A program made the position numbers and the translations under genes. The notes beneath the pieces were generated by a model. That model saw only the letters and a list, made by a program, of their open reading frames with translations. It ran no database searches and was not told the DNA's origin. This document shows, in pieces, positions 37,150 through 46,861 of a stretch of DNA of 64,000 nucleotides. Origin of the DNA: an uncultured Shimia sp. (GTDB lineage Bacteria; Pseudomonadota; Alphaproteobacteria; Rhodobacterales; Rhodobacteraceae); the NCBI RefSeq assembly GCF_947498095.1, contig NZ_CANMJE010000003.1, forward strand, positions 248,001 to 312,000, written 5' to 3'. How positions within the stretch are numbered: position 1 is the stretch's first letter; each line of letters opens with the position of its first letter.

Positions 37150-37269
37150 AATGGCACTCTTGTCAAATTTTTCTCACCTAATTGATGGAAAAAATACCAT
37201 TTTCAACAAAAAAATCATCGTTAAAGTGTCGATTGGTTGGAAAGATATATCACAAGCGGGATGGATCAC

Positions 37270-39006
37270 ATGAGCACACATTACTCAACGAACGCGCCCG
37301 ATGGGCTGCCGGGCGCCGAATTGGTGTTGACCAATGGGCGCATTTACACGGTCGATCCTGAACGCCCCTGGGTCGAGGCGGTCGCCATTCGCCGTGGCCG
37401 TTTCATGGCGATTGGCAACCATGACGAGGTGGCCGCTCATATCGAGAGCTACACCAAGGTACACGATCTGAACGGCGCCTTTGCGATGCCGGGTCTTTAT
37501 GACATGCACACCCATCCGGATTTGGCCTTGGGGCCGAAGTATTCGGATTATCTGGATGTGGGGCTGGAGACGCCAACCGCCCAAGAGGTTAAAGACGCCG
37601 TCCTGAACTACGCCGCGGCGCATCCCGGCGACGGTTGGATCTTCGGCAAGCATTTTGTGCACTACAACCTGCGCAAAGTGGGCATTGAGCCGGGGCGTGA
37701 GTGGCTGGACAGCTTCATCCCTGATCGGCCTGTGGCAATCATGGACCGCATGTGGGGCAGCTGCATGGCGAACTCAAAGGCGCTTGAGTTGGCAGGGGTC
37801 GACAAAAACACGCAAGATCCCAACAACGGCTATATCGTGCGCGACAATATCACTGGCGAACCGAACGGCATTCTGGTCGATGGCGCCTATGCCCTGATTA
37901 TGGCTGCAATGCCGCCGCCTCCAACCGAGGCCTTGATGCGGGCCTATGAGGAAGGCGCCCGGTTCCAATCAAGCCGGGGCGTTGTGGCGACCAAATATGT
38001 GCATGTGTGTGAGCAGCGATTGGAAGCCTTGCGTCGGGTTGATTTGGCAGGGCGTCTGCCCCTGCGCGTTGAGGCCGCAATCAGCTGGCAAGATGACATT
38101 TTCCCGGTGCGTCGGCGTTGGGAGCTCTTGGCGGGCGAGCGGCACTACTATCGCTCGGCACGCATCAATGCCAACGCGGTGAAGTTCCATTTTGACGGCA
38201 CCTCTGAGCCGCGCACATCTTTTCTGTTGTCGCCCTGGCCGAATGAAAAAGACTGGCGCGGGGCGTTGAACCTGACGCCAGAGCATATTGCCGACATGGT
38301 GACCGATATGGATCGCAAGCGTATCCGGGTGATTGCGCATTGTACGGGTGATGGGTCGTCGGACATCTTCTTGGACGCGGTCGCCGAATGTCGCCGCCGA
38401 AACGGTCCGGGTATGCGCCACCAATGTGCGCACACGACCCTCTTGGACGAGGCGAACCTCGCGCGGTTTGCCGAGCTTGACGTGATTGCCGAGTTCTCTC
38501 CGGTCAGCTGGTATCCTTCGAACTTTACATATGGCGCGCGCTCGACGCTCGGAGACCGCATGCCCGAGATTTTCAACGTGCGCGGCGTGATGGATGCAGG
38601 AGGCGTGACGGTGATGGGTACCGACTGGCCCGTCAGCAGCATTGATCCTTGGATCGGGTTTGAAACATTGGCCACCCGTCAGAACCCCTTTGGTGAGATG
38701 GAAGGTCAATTGGGCCAGCCTATCACTATGGAAGAAACCATTCGCATGCTGACGATCAACGGGGCTTGGGCGATGGGGATCGAGGGCAGCTCAGGTTCAA
38801 TCTCGGTTGGTAAGACAGCGGATATGATCGTGCTGGATCAGAATATTCTGGACGGTGATCCGCATGGGCGCGTTCACAAGACCGAGGTAGAATTCACCAT
38901 GATCGAAGGCGAGGTTGTGCATGATCCAAATGGCTGGATGGCTGGCAGTGACTTTGAGTCGACGCTGAAGACGCCCGTGCCGAACTTTCGCCCGGTGGAA
39001 CTGTGA
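37270..39006 (+). CDS. Amidohydrolase family protein (YtcJ-like)
   Basis: Predicted metal-dependent hydrolase of about 578 residues in the Amidohydro_3/YtcJ group. The metal site MHTHPD is near residue 79, the C-terminal Asp site is in VMGTDWPVSS near 455, and the NGAWAMGIEGSSGSISVGKTADMIVLD tail is typical. GCGGGA before the ATG at 37270 supports that start; an ATG at 37261 and a TTG at 37237 are alternatives. No signal peptide is seen. It is followed by a CobW-type GTPase overlapping by one base, suggesting a metal-supply link. The substrate (amide, imide or formamide bond) is unknown. Confidence 0.8.
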   Translation: MSTHYSTNAPDGLPGAELVLTNGRIYTVDPERPWVEAVAIRRGRFMAIGNHDEVAAHIESYTKVHDLNGAFAMPGLYDMHTHPDLALGPKYSDYLDVGLETPTAQEVKDAVLNYAAAHPGDGWIFGKHFVHYNLRKVGIEPGREWLDSFIPDRPVAIMDRMWGSCMANSKALELAGVDKNTQDPNNGYIVRDNITGEPNGILVDGAYALIMAAMPPPPTEALMRAYEEGARFQSSRGVVATKYVHVCEQRLEALRRVDLAGRLPLRVEAAISWQDDIFPVRRRWELLAGERHYYRSARINANAVKFHFDGTSEPRTSFLLSPWPNEKDWRGALNLTPEHIADMVTDMDRKRIRVIAHCTGDGSSDIFLDAVAECRRRNGPGMRHQCAHTTLLDEANLARFAELDVIAEFSPVSWYPSNFTYGARSTLGDRMPEIFNVRGVMDAGGVTVMGTDWPVSSIDPWIGFETLATRQNPFGEMEGQLGQPITMEETIRMLTINGAWAMGIEGSSGSISVGKTADMIVLDQNILDGDPHGRVHKTEVEFTMIEGEVVHDPNGWMAGSDFESTLKTPVPNFRPVEL

Positions 39007-39941
39007 TGCGGGTACCTGTCACAATCGTCGCGGGATTTCTGGGTGCCGGAAAAACCACGCTTATCAATCAGTTGCTGCAAGGTGACCATGGCTTGAATAT
39101 CACCGTGCTGGTCAATGACTTTGGCGCTGTGAACATTGATGCCGAGTTAATCGCCAAGCGTCAGCGGGATGTGATGGAGCTGTCCAACGGGTGTGTGTGC
39201 TGCTCGATCCAAGGCGATCTGGTAGTGCAATTGGAAGAGCTGTTCAGGTCAGACGAGCCGCCCGAATACCTGTTGATCGAGGCCAGTGGTGTGTCACAAC
39301 CCGGACGGATTGCGGCAGTGTTTGGCTATCCTCAATTGCGGGAACACGCCCGGCTGGATGCTGTGGTGACATTGGTGGATGCCGCCAACACTGCAGAGCT
39401 GGCCAGGAACAGTGCTGATTTGGTGCAAAGCCAGATTGAAGCGGCGGATATCATCGTGCTGACAAAGACTGATCTTGCGGGACAGTCTGAGGTGTCGAAG
39501 CTGCGAAAGGACTGGTTGTTACCAGACCAGCCAGTATTTGAGGCGATCGACGGGCGCGTCCCGGCTGAGGTATTGCTGGATGTCGGACGTGGCGACGAAA
39601 CTCGCGATCTGTCCCATACCGCTAACCCGGGATTGTCCTTTGCGAGCGCGAGTTGGACGTCAAAGACGCCTGTGCCCTATGCCCAGTTCAAAACGGTTTT
39701 GAAATCCCTGCCTCTGTCCGTCTATCGCGCTAAGGGTGTGCTGTATTGCGCCGACTTTCCGATAGAGCGAATCGCCTTTCAAAAGGTCGGTGCGCGGGTT
39801 GCGTTTCAACGCCTTGGCGCATGGCCCGACGCACCGCGCACGCAGATTGTAGGGATTGGGGATGGCAGCGCCTTTGACGCCGAGCAGTTTTCGACCATGC
39901 TGGACGCCGGTTTGCTGTCAGCCCCTTCGCTGCCCGCCTGA
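39006..39941 (+). CDS. CobW/COG0523-family GTP-binding metallochaperone
   Basis: GTPase of 311 residues. The Walker A motif GFLGAGKTT lies at about residues 10-18, the metal-binding CVCC motif near 61-64, the EASGVSQPGRI segment near 93, and the guanine-specificity motif TKTDLAG near 153. COG0523 proteins deliver metals (Zn, Co or Fe) to partner enzymes. Its start overlaps the stop of the metal-dependent amidohydrolase gene by one base, so that enzyme is a plausible client. The C-terminal CobW domain is complete, and a NagA remnant begins right at its 3' end in another frame. Confidence 0.84.
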   Translation: MRVPVTIVAGFLGAGKTTLINQLLQGDHGLNITVLVNDFGAVNIDAELIAKRQRDVMELSNGCVCCSIQGDLVVQLEELFRSDEPPEYLLIEASGVSQPGRIAAVFGYPQLREHARLDAVVTLVDAANTAELARNSADLVQSQIEAADIIVLTKTDLAGQSEVSKLRKDWLLPDQPVFEAIDGRVPAEVLLDVGRGDETRDLSHTANPGLSFASASWTSKTPVPYAQFKTVLKSLPLSVYRAKGVLYCADFPIERIAFQKVGARVAFQRLGAWPDAPRTQIVGIGDGSAFDAEQFSTMLDAGLLSAPSLPA

Positions 39942-40161
39942 CACTGGAGGACGGCACGCTTGCTGGGGCGGATTTGGGCCTGACAACGGCCCTGCGCGTA
40001 CTTGGCGAAACACTGGACGTCCCCCCCCCGCCACGCTGTTGCCCTATGCTACAACTATCCCCGCCAATCTGATCGGCTTTCGCGAGGATCGGACACTTCT
40101 GTCGCAGATGATCCGTGTTAAGGCGGAATTCTCAAGTGTGGCACCGATTGATCCCTGTTAA
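39935..40161 (+). pseudogene. Frameshifted C-terminal fragment of N-acetylglucosamine-6-phosphate deacetylase (nagA)
   Basis: In one frame from 39935 the translation RLTLEDGTLAGADLGLTT matches the C-terminal NagA segment around the DGTLAG motif. After a run of nine C (40021-40029) the similarity continues in another frame as PATLLPYATTIPANLIGF, equivalent to the 'TPARLLGL' region of NagA, and ends at TAA. Seven or ten C would restore the frame. The first roughly 300 codons of nagA are missing; the cobW-like gene occupies the preceding DNA. This is a deletion scar with a further frameshift, lying directly before tupB. Confidence 0.7.
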
Positions 40162-40234
40162 ACCCGTCTGATCGACCTTGTAGGCCCACGCATCAGGGTT
40201 CAGACAGAGTGTATCAAAGAGGGGTTGCCAGCAT

Positions 40235-40939
40235 ATGGGTGATTTGTGGGACGGTTTGTCCCAAGCCTTTTTCCTGCTCGTGACGCTGGATGCCGATCTG
40301 GTTGAGATCACCCTGCGTTCGCTGAGGGTGACGCTGACGGCGCTTGTCATTGCGACGGTGATCGCGCTGCCGCTTGGGGCTTTACTGGCTGTGCGCCGGT
40401 TTCGCATGCGCCGCTTTGTGATTGCGGTGATGAATGCCCTGATGGGATTACCGCCTGTCGTTGTGGGCCTGATCGTTTACCTGATGCTCAGCCGATCCGG
40501 GCCCTTTGGGGTTTTTGGGCTGTTGTTCACGCCCACGGCCATGATCGTCGCGCAGGTGATCATCATCGTGCCGCTGATTGCCTCGATCGCGCATCAGGCG
40601 CTGCGCGAGTTGTGGTCGGACTATCATGACCTGCTGCTTTCATTGAACACGAATCATGTTCAACGCATGTCAGCGCTGTTGTGGGACGGGCGTCGGGCGC
40701 TTTTAACGGCATCCCTTGCCGGATTTGGCCGTGCGATTGGCGAGGTTGGCGCGATCATGGTGGTCGGCGGCAACATCGACCATCACACACGTGTCCTAAC
40801 GACAGCGATTGCACTGGAAACCGGCAAAGGTGATTTCGCCTTGGCACTGGCGCTTGGGTTTGTGCTGATCGGATTGGCCATCGCAGTCAATCTGGCAATC
40901 CACTGGTTGACCCAAACCGAGCGGGAGGGACGCTGGTGA
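40235..40939 (+). CDS. tupB: Tungstate ABC transporter permease
   Basis: Inner-membrane permease of 234 residues with about five membrane helices and the binding-protein-dependent permease signature RAIGEVGAIMVVGGNI near residue 168, which contacts the ATPase. The ITLRSLRVTLTALVIATVIALPLGALLA opening and GLPPVVVGLIVYLMLSRSGPFG segment are typical of TupB. It overlaps tupC by 4 bases (GTGA). The order here is B-C-A. Tungstate specificity is inferred from TupA downstream. Confidence 0.86.
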   Translation: MGDLWDGLSQAFFLLVTLDADLVEITLRSLRVTLTALVIATVIALPLGALLAVRRFRMRRFVIAVMNALMGLPPVVVGLIVYLMLSRSGPFGVFGLLFTPTAMIVAQVIIIVPLIASIAHQALRELWSDYHDLLLSLNTNHVQRMSALLWDGRRALLTASLAGFGRAIGEVGAIMVVGGNIDHHTRVLTTAIALETGKGDFALALALGFVLIGLAIAVNLAIHWLTQTEREGRW

Positions 40940-41649
40940 GTGCACTGTTTCCTCTGATCGTCGAAGCTGCGGTGACACGACGCCATGGCAAAGTTTTGGT
41001 GGGTCCGGTTGATCTGACACTGGACGCCGGGGGCGCGACGATCGTCATTGGGCCAAACGGGGCGGGCAAGACATCCCTGTTGCGGATGTTGCACGGCATT
41101 GCGCGGTTGCACTCCGGTCGGATTGAGTGGGCCTGTGATCAGGACACAGCCCGGGCGCGTCAAGCCTTTGTGTTTCAGACCCCTGTCATGTTGCGACGGA
41201 CGGTTCAGGACAATCTGGCCTATCCGTTGCGGCTGATTGGAATGCGACGCACCGAGTCCCGCGCCAAAGCTGCTGAGATGGCGGCCCGCATTGGTCTGGA
41301 AGAGGCGCTGGGCCGCCCGGCGACTGTGCTGTCCGGAGGTGAGCGCCAAAAGCTCGCACTGGGTCGCGCTTTGATCCGGTCACCCGATTTGCTGTTTTTG
41401 GATGAGCCTTGCGCATCGCTGGATGGGCGCGCCATGCGGGAAGTCGAAGACATTCTGACCACTGCCGTTCGCGATGGCACCCGGCTGATTATGTCGACCC
41501 ACAACATGGGGCAGGCCAAAAGGCTTGCCAGCGACGTGGTGTTTCTGCTGGGCGGAAAAATCCATGAACAGGGCGACGCCAAAAGTTTTTTTGAGACCCC
41601 AAGCACTGCGCAAGCCCGCGCGTTTTTGAAAGGAGACATCGTCGAATGA
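40936..41649 (+). CDS. tupC: Tungstate ABC transporter ATP-binding protein
   Basis: ATPase of 237 residues with Walker A GPNGAGKTS near residue 38, signature LSGGERQKLALGRAL near 132, Walker B DLLFLDEP near 152 and the switch His in STHNMGQ. GTG start, 4-base overlap with tupB; its end overlaps tupA by 4 bases. It powers import by the TupB channel. It lacks the C-terminal MOP domain found in ModC, which supports a Tup rather than Mod assignment. Confidence 0.87.
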   Translation: MSALFPLIVEAAVTRRHGKVLVGPVDLTLDAGGATIVIGPNGAGKTSLLRMLHGIARLHSGRIEWACDQDTARARQAFVFQTPVMLRRTVQDNLAYPLRLIGMRRTESRAKAAEMAARIGLEEALGRPATVLSGGERQKLALGRALIRSPDLLFLDEPCASLDGRAMREVEDILTTAVRDGTRLIMSTHNMGQAKRLASDVVFLLGGKIHEQGDAKSFFETPSTAQARAFLKGDIVE

Positions 41650-42449
41650 AATCCCTGTTAGGTATGTTGAGCATCGTTGTTGCTATGATGTCGCCGGCCG
41701 CGGCAGAGCAGATGAAACTGGCGGTGACAACCTCGTTTCACAATTCCGGCCTGTCCGACGTTCTTTTGCCGGAAATTCAAAAAGACTTGGGGCTTGAGGT
41801 GCAGCTGCTGGTTGTTGGTACCGGACAGGCTTTGAGGCTTGGTGAGGCTGGCGACGTCGACGCCATTCTGGTGCACTCGCGCATGGCCGAAGAGGCGTTC
41901 ATTGCGGCTGGGTTTGGCACCCATCGGCGCGAGATCATGTACAACGACTTTGTGGTCATCGGGCCGAAATCGGACGCGGCCGCCGTGGGGATCGCCCAGA
42001 ACGCCAGCGATGCACTGCAAAAGATTGCAGGCGCCAAGGCCCCCTTTGTCAGCCGTGGAGATGACAGCGGCACCCATAAGAAGGAACTGAGCCTTTGGGC
42101 CAAGGCCGGGCTGGACGTCGATGGTTTTGGGGATTGGTACCGTGCGGTCGGCGCAGGGATGGGGGCAGCACTGAACACAGCTTCGGGCATGAACGCCTAC
42201 ATCATGAGTGACCGCGCCAGTTGGCTGAACTTTGGCAACAAGGGCGATCTGGCGTTGCTGTTCGCAGGCGATCCGGTTTTGTTCAACCAATATGCCTATA
42301 TCCCGGTGAACCCGGCGCGGCATGATCACGTCAGAAACGATCTGGCGCTTCAGCTTGAGGCGTGGCTGGTTTCGGACGCTGCACAGGCCCTGATTGACGG
42401 GTATCAGATCAACGGTGAGACGCTGTTTGTGTTTAACGCGGTGCCGTAA
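41646..42449 (+). CDS. tupA: Tungstate-binding periplasmic protein
   Basis: Substrate-binding protein of 267 residues with a signal peptide (cleavage near AAA-EQ, residue 21). The TupA oxyanion motif AVTTSFHNSGL begins the mature protein, followed by VVGTGQALRLGEAGDVDAILVHS and SRGDDSGTHKKE, all characteristic. It binds tungstate, possibly molybdate too, for TupBC. The ATG overlaps the tupC stop. Tungstate or molybdate import could serve molybdopterin enzymes such as SoeA, but no direct link is visible. Confidence 0.88.
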   Translation: MKSLLGMLSIVVAMMSPAAAEQMKLAVTTSFHNSGLSDVLLPEIQKDLGLEVQLLVVGTGQALRLGEAGDVDAILVHSRMAEEAFIAAGFGTHRREIMYNDFVVIGPKSDAAAVGIAQNASDALQKIAGAKAPFVSRGDDSGTHKKELSLWAKAGLDVDGFGDWYRAVGAGMGAALNTASGMNAYIMSDRASWLNFGNKGDLALLFAGDPVLFNQYAYIPVNPARHDHVRNDLALQLEAWLVSDAAQALIDGYQINGETLFVFNAVP

Positions 42450-42463
42450 GCACGCGCGCCTGC

Positions 42464-43273
42464 CTATCCGTCGTTTGGACGCACCCGGGCAGCGGTCCTG
42501 TTTGCAAAGGCTTCCAGCCGGGCGCGCGCGTCAGGCTGGGTGTTGACGATGCCGCCGACAAAAGCCTCGGCATAGGCCGCATCCATGCCGGACATGTTGT
42601 TCATATGGCTGACCGCCGAGCAGATCGCAAAGTTGGTCAGCGGCAGGTTCTGCGCCACTTTTGAGGCAAGCTCCATCGCCTTGTCCATGCTGGAGCCTTC
42701 GACCAAGTACTGCGCCAGTCCCAGGTCAACAGCCTCTTGTCCCTGATAGACGCGGCCCGTCAGAACCATGTCGATCATGCGATATTTGCCGATCATGTCG
42801 CTGACGCGAATGGTGGCGCCACCACCGGTAAAGATGCCGCGTTGGCCCTCGGGCAGGGCGAAATAGGTGGTGTCATCCATCACGCGTACGTGGGCGGCGC
42901 TGGCCAATTCCAAGCCACCTCCGACGACGGCCCCCTTAAGCGCGGCGATGATCGGCACCCCGCCGTATTCCATCTTGTTAAAGGCCTCGTGCCAGCGCAG
43001 GCAGACATGCATGAAATCGTCGGCGCTGCGGTCAGCTTTCCAGTGTTCAACCAGGTCAAGACCTGCACAGAAGTGGTCGCCTGCGCCAGCCAGCACCACG
43101 GCCTTGACCCCGGCAATCCGTGCGCCGCTGAAAAAGCGGATCAGCTCTTCGATGGTGACCACGTCCAGCGCATTGCGCTTTTCCGGGCGGTTCAGAGACA
43201 GAACGTAAAGGCCGTTATCATGCGCGGTGAGCGCGAGGCGTTCATAGGTGTCAGGGTTCACAACATCGTTCAT
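42464..43273 (-). CDS. Enoyl-CoA hydratase/isomerase family protein
   Basis: Crotonase-fold protein of 269 residues. The oxyanion segments [13 protein letters not shown] (near residue 66) and [18 protein letters not shown] (near 112) are intact. Both catalytic Glu positions of true hydratases are present, in GLELA and in LPEGQRGIF. It is a single minus-strand gene between tupA and the stress-protein gene, close to the aromatic island. A role in CoA-dependent side-chain shortening of hydroxycinnamates is possible but unproved. Confidence 0.78.
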   Translation of the reverse strand: MNDVVNPDTYERLALTAHDNGLYVLSLNRPEKRNALDVVTIEELIRFFSGARIAGVKAVVLAGAGDHFCAGLDLVEHWKADRSADDFMHVCLRWHEAFNKMEYGGVPIIAALKGAVVGGGLELASAAHVRVMDDTTYFALPEGQRGIFTGGGATIRVSDMIGKYRMIDMVLTGRVYQGQEAVDLGLAQYLVEGSSMDKAMELASKVAQNLPLTNFAICSAVSHMNNMSGMDAAYAEAFVGGIVNTQPDARARLEAFANRTAARVRPNDG

Positions 43274-43509
43274 GGTCGGGTCCTTTTGGCAGGCGCTTTT
43301 TTGGGGGTGGCACTTCTTCTGTGCGCCACTCTTTCAGGATGTCGGACCAATGAACAGCGCGACGGGGCGTCGTTTGGACGAAACGGACGTGGACATGAGG
43401 GCGTTCGGCTGGGGGCGTAAAATGGCCCGTTGGCCACTCGGGTCTGATGCAGCCCACATGCCTGCGGCCTGCATCCTTTTCGTGACGAAGCGGTGTCTTC
43501 TACCGCTTG

Positions 43510-44328
43510 TCAGTGCGACATGAACACGGGCACAGGAGAGTCCTTCATGATGTCGGTCGTCACGCCACCAAAGAAGTCATGGCTGAACTTGCTGTGCTCA
43601 TAGGCGCCCATCACGATGAGCTCGGCGCCAACTTCATCCATGGTGTTCAAAACGGTTTGGCCAACCGATTTCTTGCGCGGACGCTCGGCGAATTCGGCGT
43701 TGATCCCGTGACGCTCGAGGTTCAGCAAGACACGGTCGATGCCCTCGGGCGCTTTTGAGCCAACGCTGAGGAGCGTAACCTTGGCCTTGTTCTCAAGGAT
43801 CGGCATGGCATCGCCCAAGGCCCTAGCAGCTGCGCGTTTTCCATCCCAGGCCACGATGGCGTGTTTTGCCAGTCCTTCGCTTTTGTAAGCATTTGGGACA
43901 ATCAGAACCGGGCGGCCACTTTGCAGGGCCAAGGTGTCAGGGTTGGCTGCTAGGTGTACATCGCCGGCATCCGAGGTCTGCACACCCGTCACCACCAGAT
44001 CAAAGCTGCGGGCAAATTCGCTGAGCATCAGATTGCTGTCTTCTTCAAGCTCCACAAAGTCTGAGCGATCACGGTAGCCTGCGCGTTCGGCTTCGAGGTA
44101 AAAGCGTTTCCCCATGTTTTCCACGCGTTCCTGATCTGCGGCACGGATCTGTTCAATCACGTCACGGGGCAACTGTCCGCCAAAACGGGTCTGAATTGTG
44201 GGCGCGCTGTGGGGCACAACACCGGTCAACCAACCATCGTGATATTTGGCGATCTTGATTGCATAGCGCAAACCACTCAGGCGCGCTTCTTCACCGCTAT
44301 AGGCGCATAGAATGTTGCGAGTCGTCAT
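43510..44328 (-). CDS. Universal stress protein, two tandem Usp domains
   Basis: Usp-family protein of 272 residues formed by two Usp domains (about 1-140 and 150-272). The second domain ends with the nucleotide-binding motif GAYEHSKFSHDFFGGVT near residue 245, related to the G-x2-G-x9-G-S/T signature. I chose the ATG at 44328, where TTGGAG precedes it; the in-frame TTG at 44340 overlaps that site. It is a single gene next to the lig operon terminator. Role: cytoplasmic stress tolerance, details unknown. Confidence 0.83.
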   Translation of the reverse strand: MTTRNILCAYSGEEARLSGLRYAIKIAKYHDGWLTGVVPHSAPTIQTRFGGQLPRDVIEQIRAADQERVENMGKRFYLEAERAGYRDRSDFVELEEDSNLMLSEFARSFDLVVTGVQTSDAGDVHLAANPDTLALQSGRPVLIVPNAYKSEGLAKHAIVAWDGKRAAARALGDAMPILENKAKVTLLSVGSKAPEGIDRVLLNLERHGINAEFAERPRKKSVGQTVLNTMDEVGAELIVMGAYEHSKFSHDFFGGVTTDIMKDSPVPVFMSH

Positions 44329-44447
44329 ATCTGTCTCCAATAGGTTAATTTGTTTACTTGTTTCGACATTAAGTGAATGCGTTACCGTTCGTAATTGATC
44401 TTAAGCAAGTTGGTAACATTTGATGTGGCGTTACGATGAAACAAAAA

Positions 44448-44475
44448 AACAGAGCGTTGTTTCCAGCGCTCTGTT
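44448..44475 (-). terminator. Intrinsic terminator of the minus-strand ligABC operon
   Basis: On the minus strand AACAGAGCG pairs with CGCTCTGTT around a 10-base loop and is followed by a run of T. It lies 25 bases after the ligC stop. Confidence 0.85.
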
Positions 44476-44500
44476 CAAAAAGTGTCAGTGGGTGAGCTGT

Positions 44501-45448
44501 TTAACTCGCGAATGATCGTTCGATTTTATCAAGAGTTTCCATCGCACCCAGAACATCGGCGACGGCACCATTGGGCTGGCGACCTTCTTGAATGGCCGAG
44601 ATGAACTCTCGATCAATCAGTTCGATGCCGTTGTTGGACACGGCGACATCTGACAGGTCGATCTGGTTCTCATAGCCGTCATAAAGATCGTCATAGCGCG
44701 CGATATAGGTGCCTTCATCGCAAATGTAGCGGAAGAAAGTCCCCAGCGGGCCGTCGTTATTAAAGCTCAGAGACAAGGTGCAAATCGCGCCCGAAGGCAC
44801 TTTCATCCCGATCGTCATATCCATTGCGATGCCAAGGTCAGGGTGATGTGGTCCTTGCAGGCCGAATGCCTCAGAGCAAGTCTGGCCGGTCTGATACTGG
44901 AACAGGTCCACCGTGTGACAGGCGTGGTGCCACAAAAGGTGGTCCGTCCACGAGCGCGGCTCGCCCTTGGCGTTCATGTTGGAGCGGCGGAAGAAATAGG
45001 TCTGTACGTCCATTTGCTGAATGTTCAGCTCTCCGGCTTCGATCTTGTTGTGAATCCACTGGTGACTGGGATTGAAACGGCGAACCTGACCGGCCATGGC
45101 GACCAGACCGGTTTCCTGTTGCACGCGTACAATTTCCTGGCTGTCGGCCAACGTGTCAGCCATCGGAATTTCCACCAGCACATGTTTGCCAGCCTTCATG
45201 CAGGCAATCGCCTGTTCGGCATGCAACTGGGTTGGGGTCGACAGGATCACCGCGTCCACATCGTCGCGAGCGAGGCAGTCTTCAAGCGTTGTGGCCGCGT
45301 GTGGCACTCCACGTTCAGCGGCAAACGCGTCGATCTTGGCCTTGGTGGGGCCCATGACCGAGGTGACGGTAACGCCATCGATCTGGGCGAGGGCGTCCAT
45401 GTGTTTCATGCCAAAGGCGCCATAAGCACCGGCTACGCAAATCCGCAT
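44501..45448 (-). CDS. ligC: 4-carboxy-2-hydroxymuconate-6-semialdehyde dehydrogenase
   Basis: Gfo/Idh/MocA-family dehydrogenase of 315 residues that oxidises the ring-cleavage product of protocatechuate (as its hemiacetal) to 2-pyrone-4,6-dicarboxylate using NADP. The LigC-specific stretches VQTYFFRRSNMNAKGEPRSW (residues about 144-163), LLWHHACHTVDLF and LSLSFNNDGPLGTFFRYICD are nearly unchanged from characterised LigC proteins as I recall them. The N-terminal cofactor motif is VAGAYGAFGMKH. It is the third gene of ligA-ligB-ligC, beginning 14 bases after ligB and ending in a clear terminator. Confidence 0.92.
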   Translation of the reverse strand: MRICVAGAYGAFGMKHMDALAQIDGVTVTSVMGPTKAKIDAFAAERGVPHAATTLEDCLARDDVDAVILSTPTQLHAEQAIACMKAGKHVLVEIPMADTLADSQEIVRVQQETGLVAMAGQVRRFNPSHQWIHNKIEAGELNIQQMDVQTYFFRRSNMNAKGEPRSWTDHLLWHHACHTVDLFQYQTGQTCSEAFGLQGPHHPDLGIAMDMTIGMKVPSGAICTLSLSFNNDGPLGTFFRYICDEGTYIARYDDLYDGYENQIDLSDVAVSNNGIELIDREFISAIQEGRQPNGAVADVLGAMETLDKIERSFAS

Positions 45449-45462
45449 GGTATTGTCCTTTG

Positions 45463-46706
<1,244 letters not shown>

Positions 46707-46861
46707 GTCTTGTCCTTCAGGGCAGTCACGAAATGATCGGCCAGTACTCCGAGCTGTCATGTGGCATTTGGGAAAACAGTGTTCGGCGCAATCAGGTATT
46801 TTTACAAGCTAACGGCCATACGCCGGGATGGGAAATTGAATGCGGGGGGCAGATATAAGTT

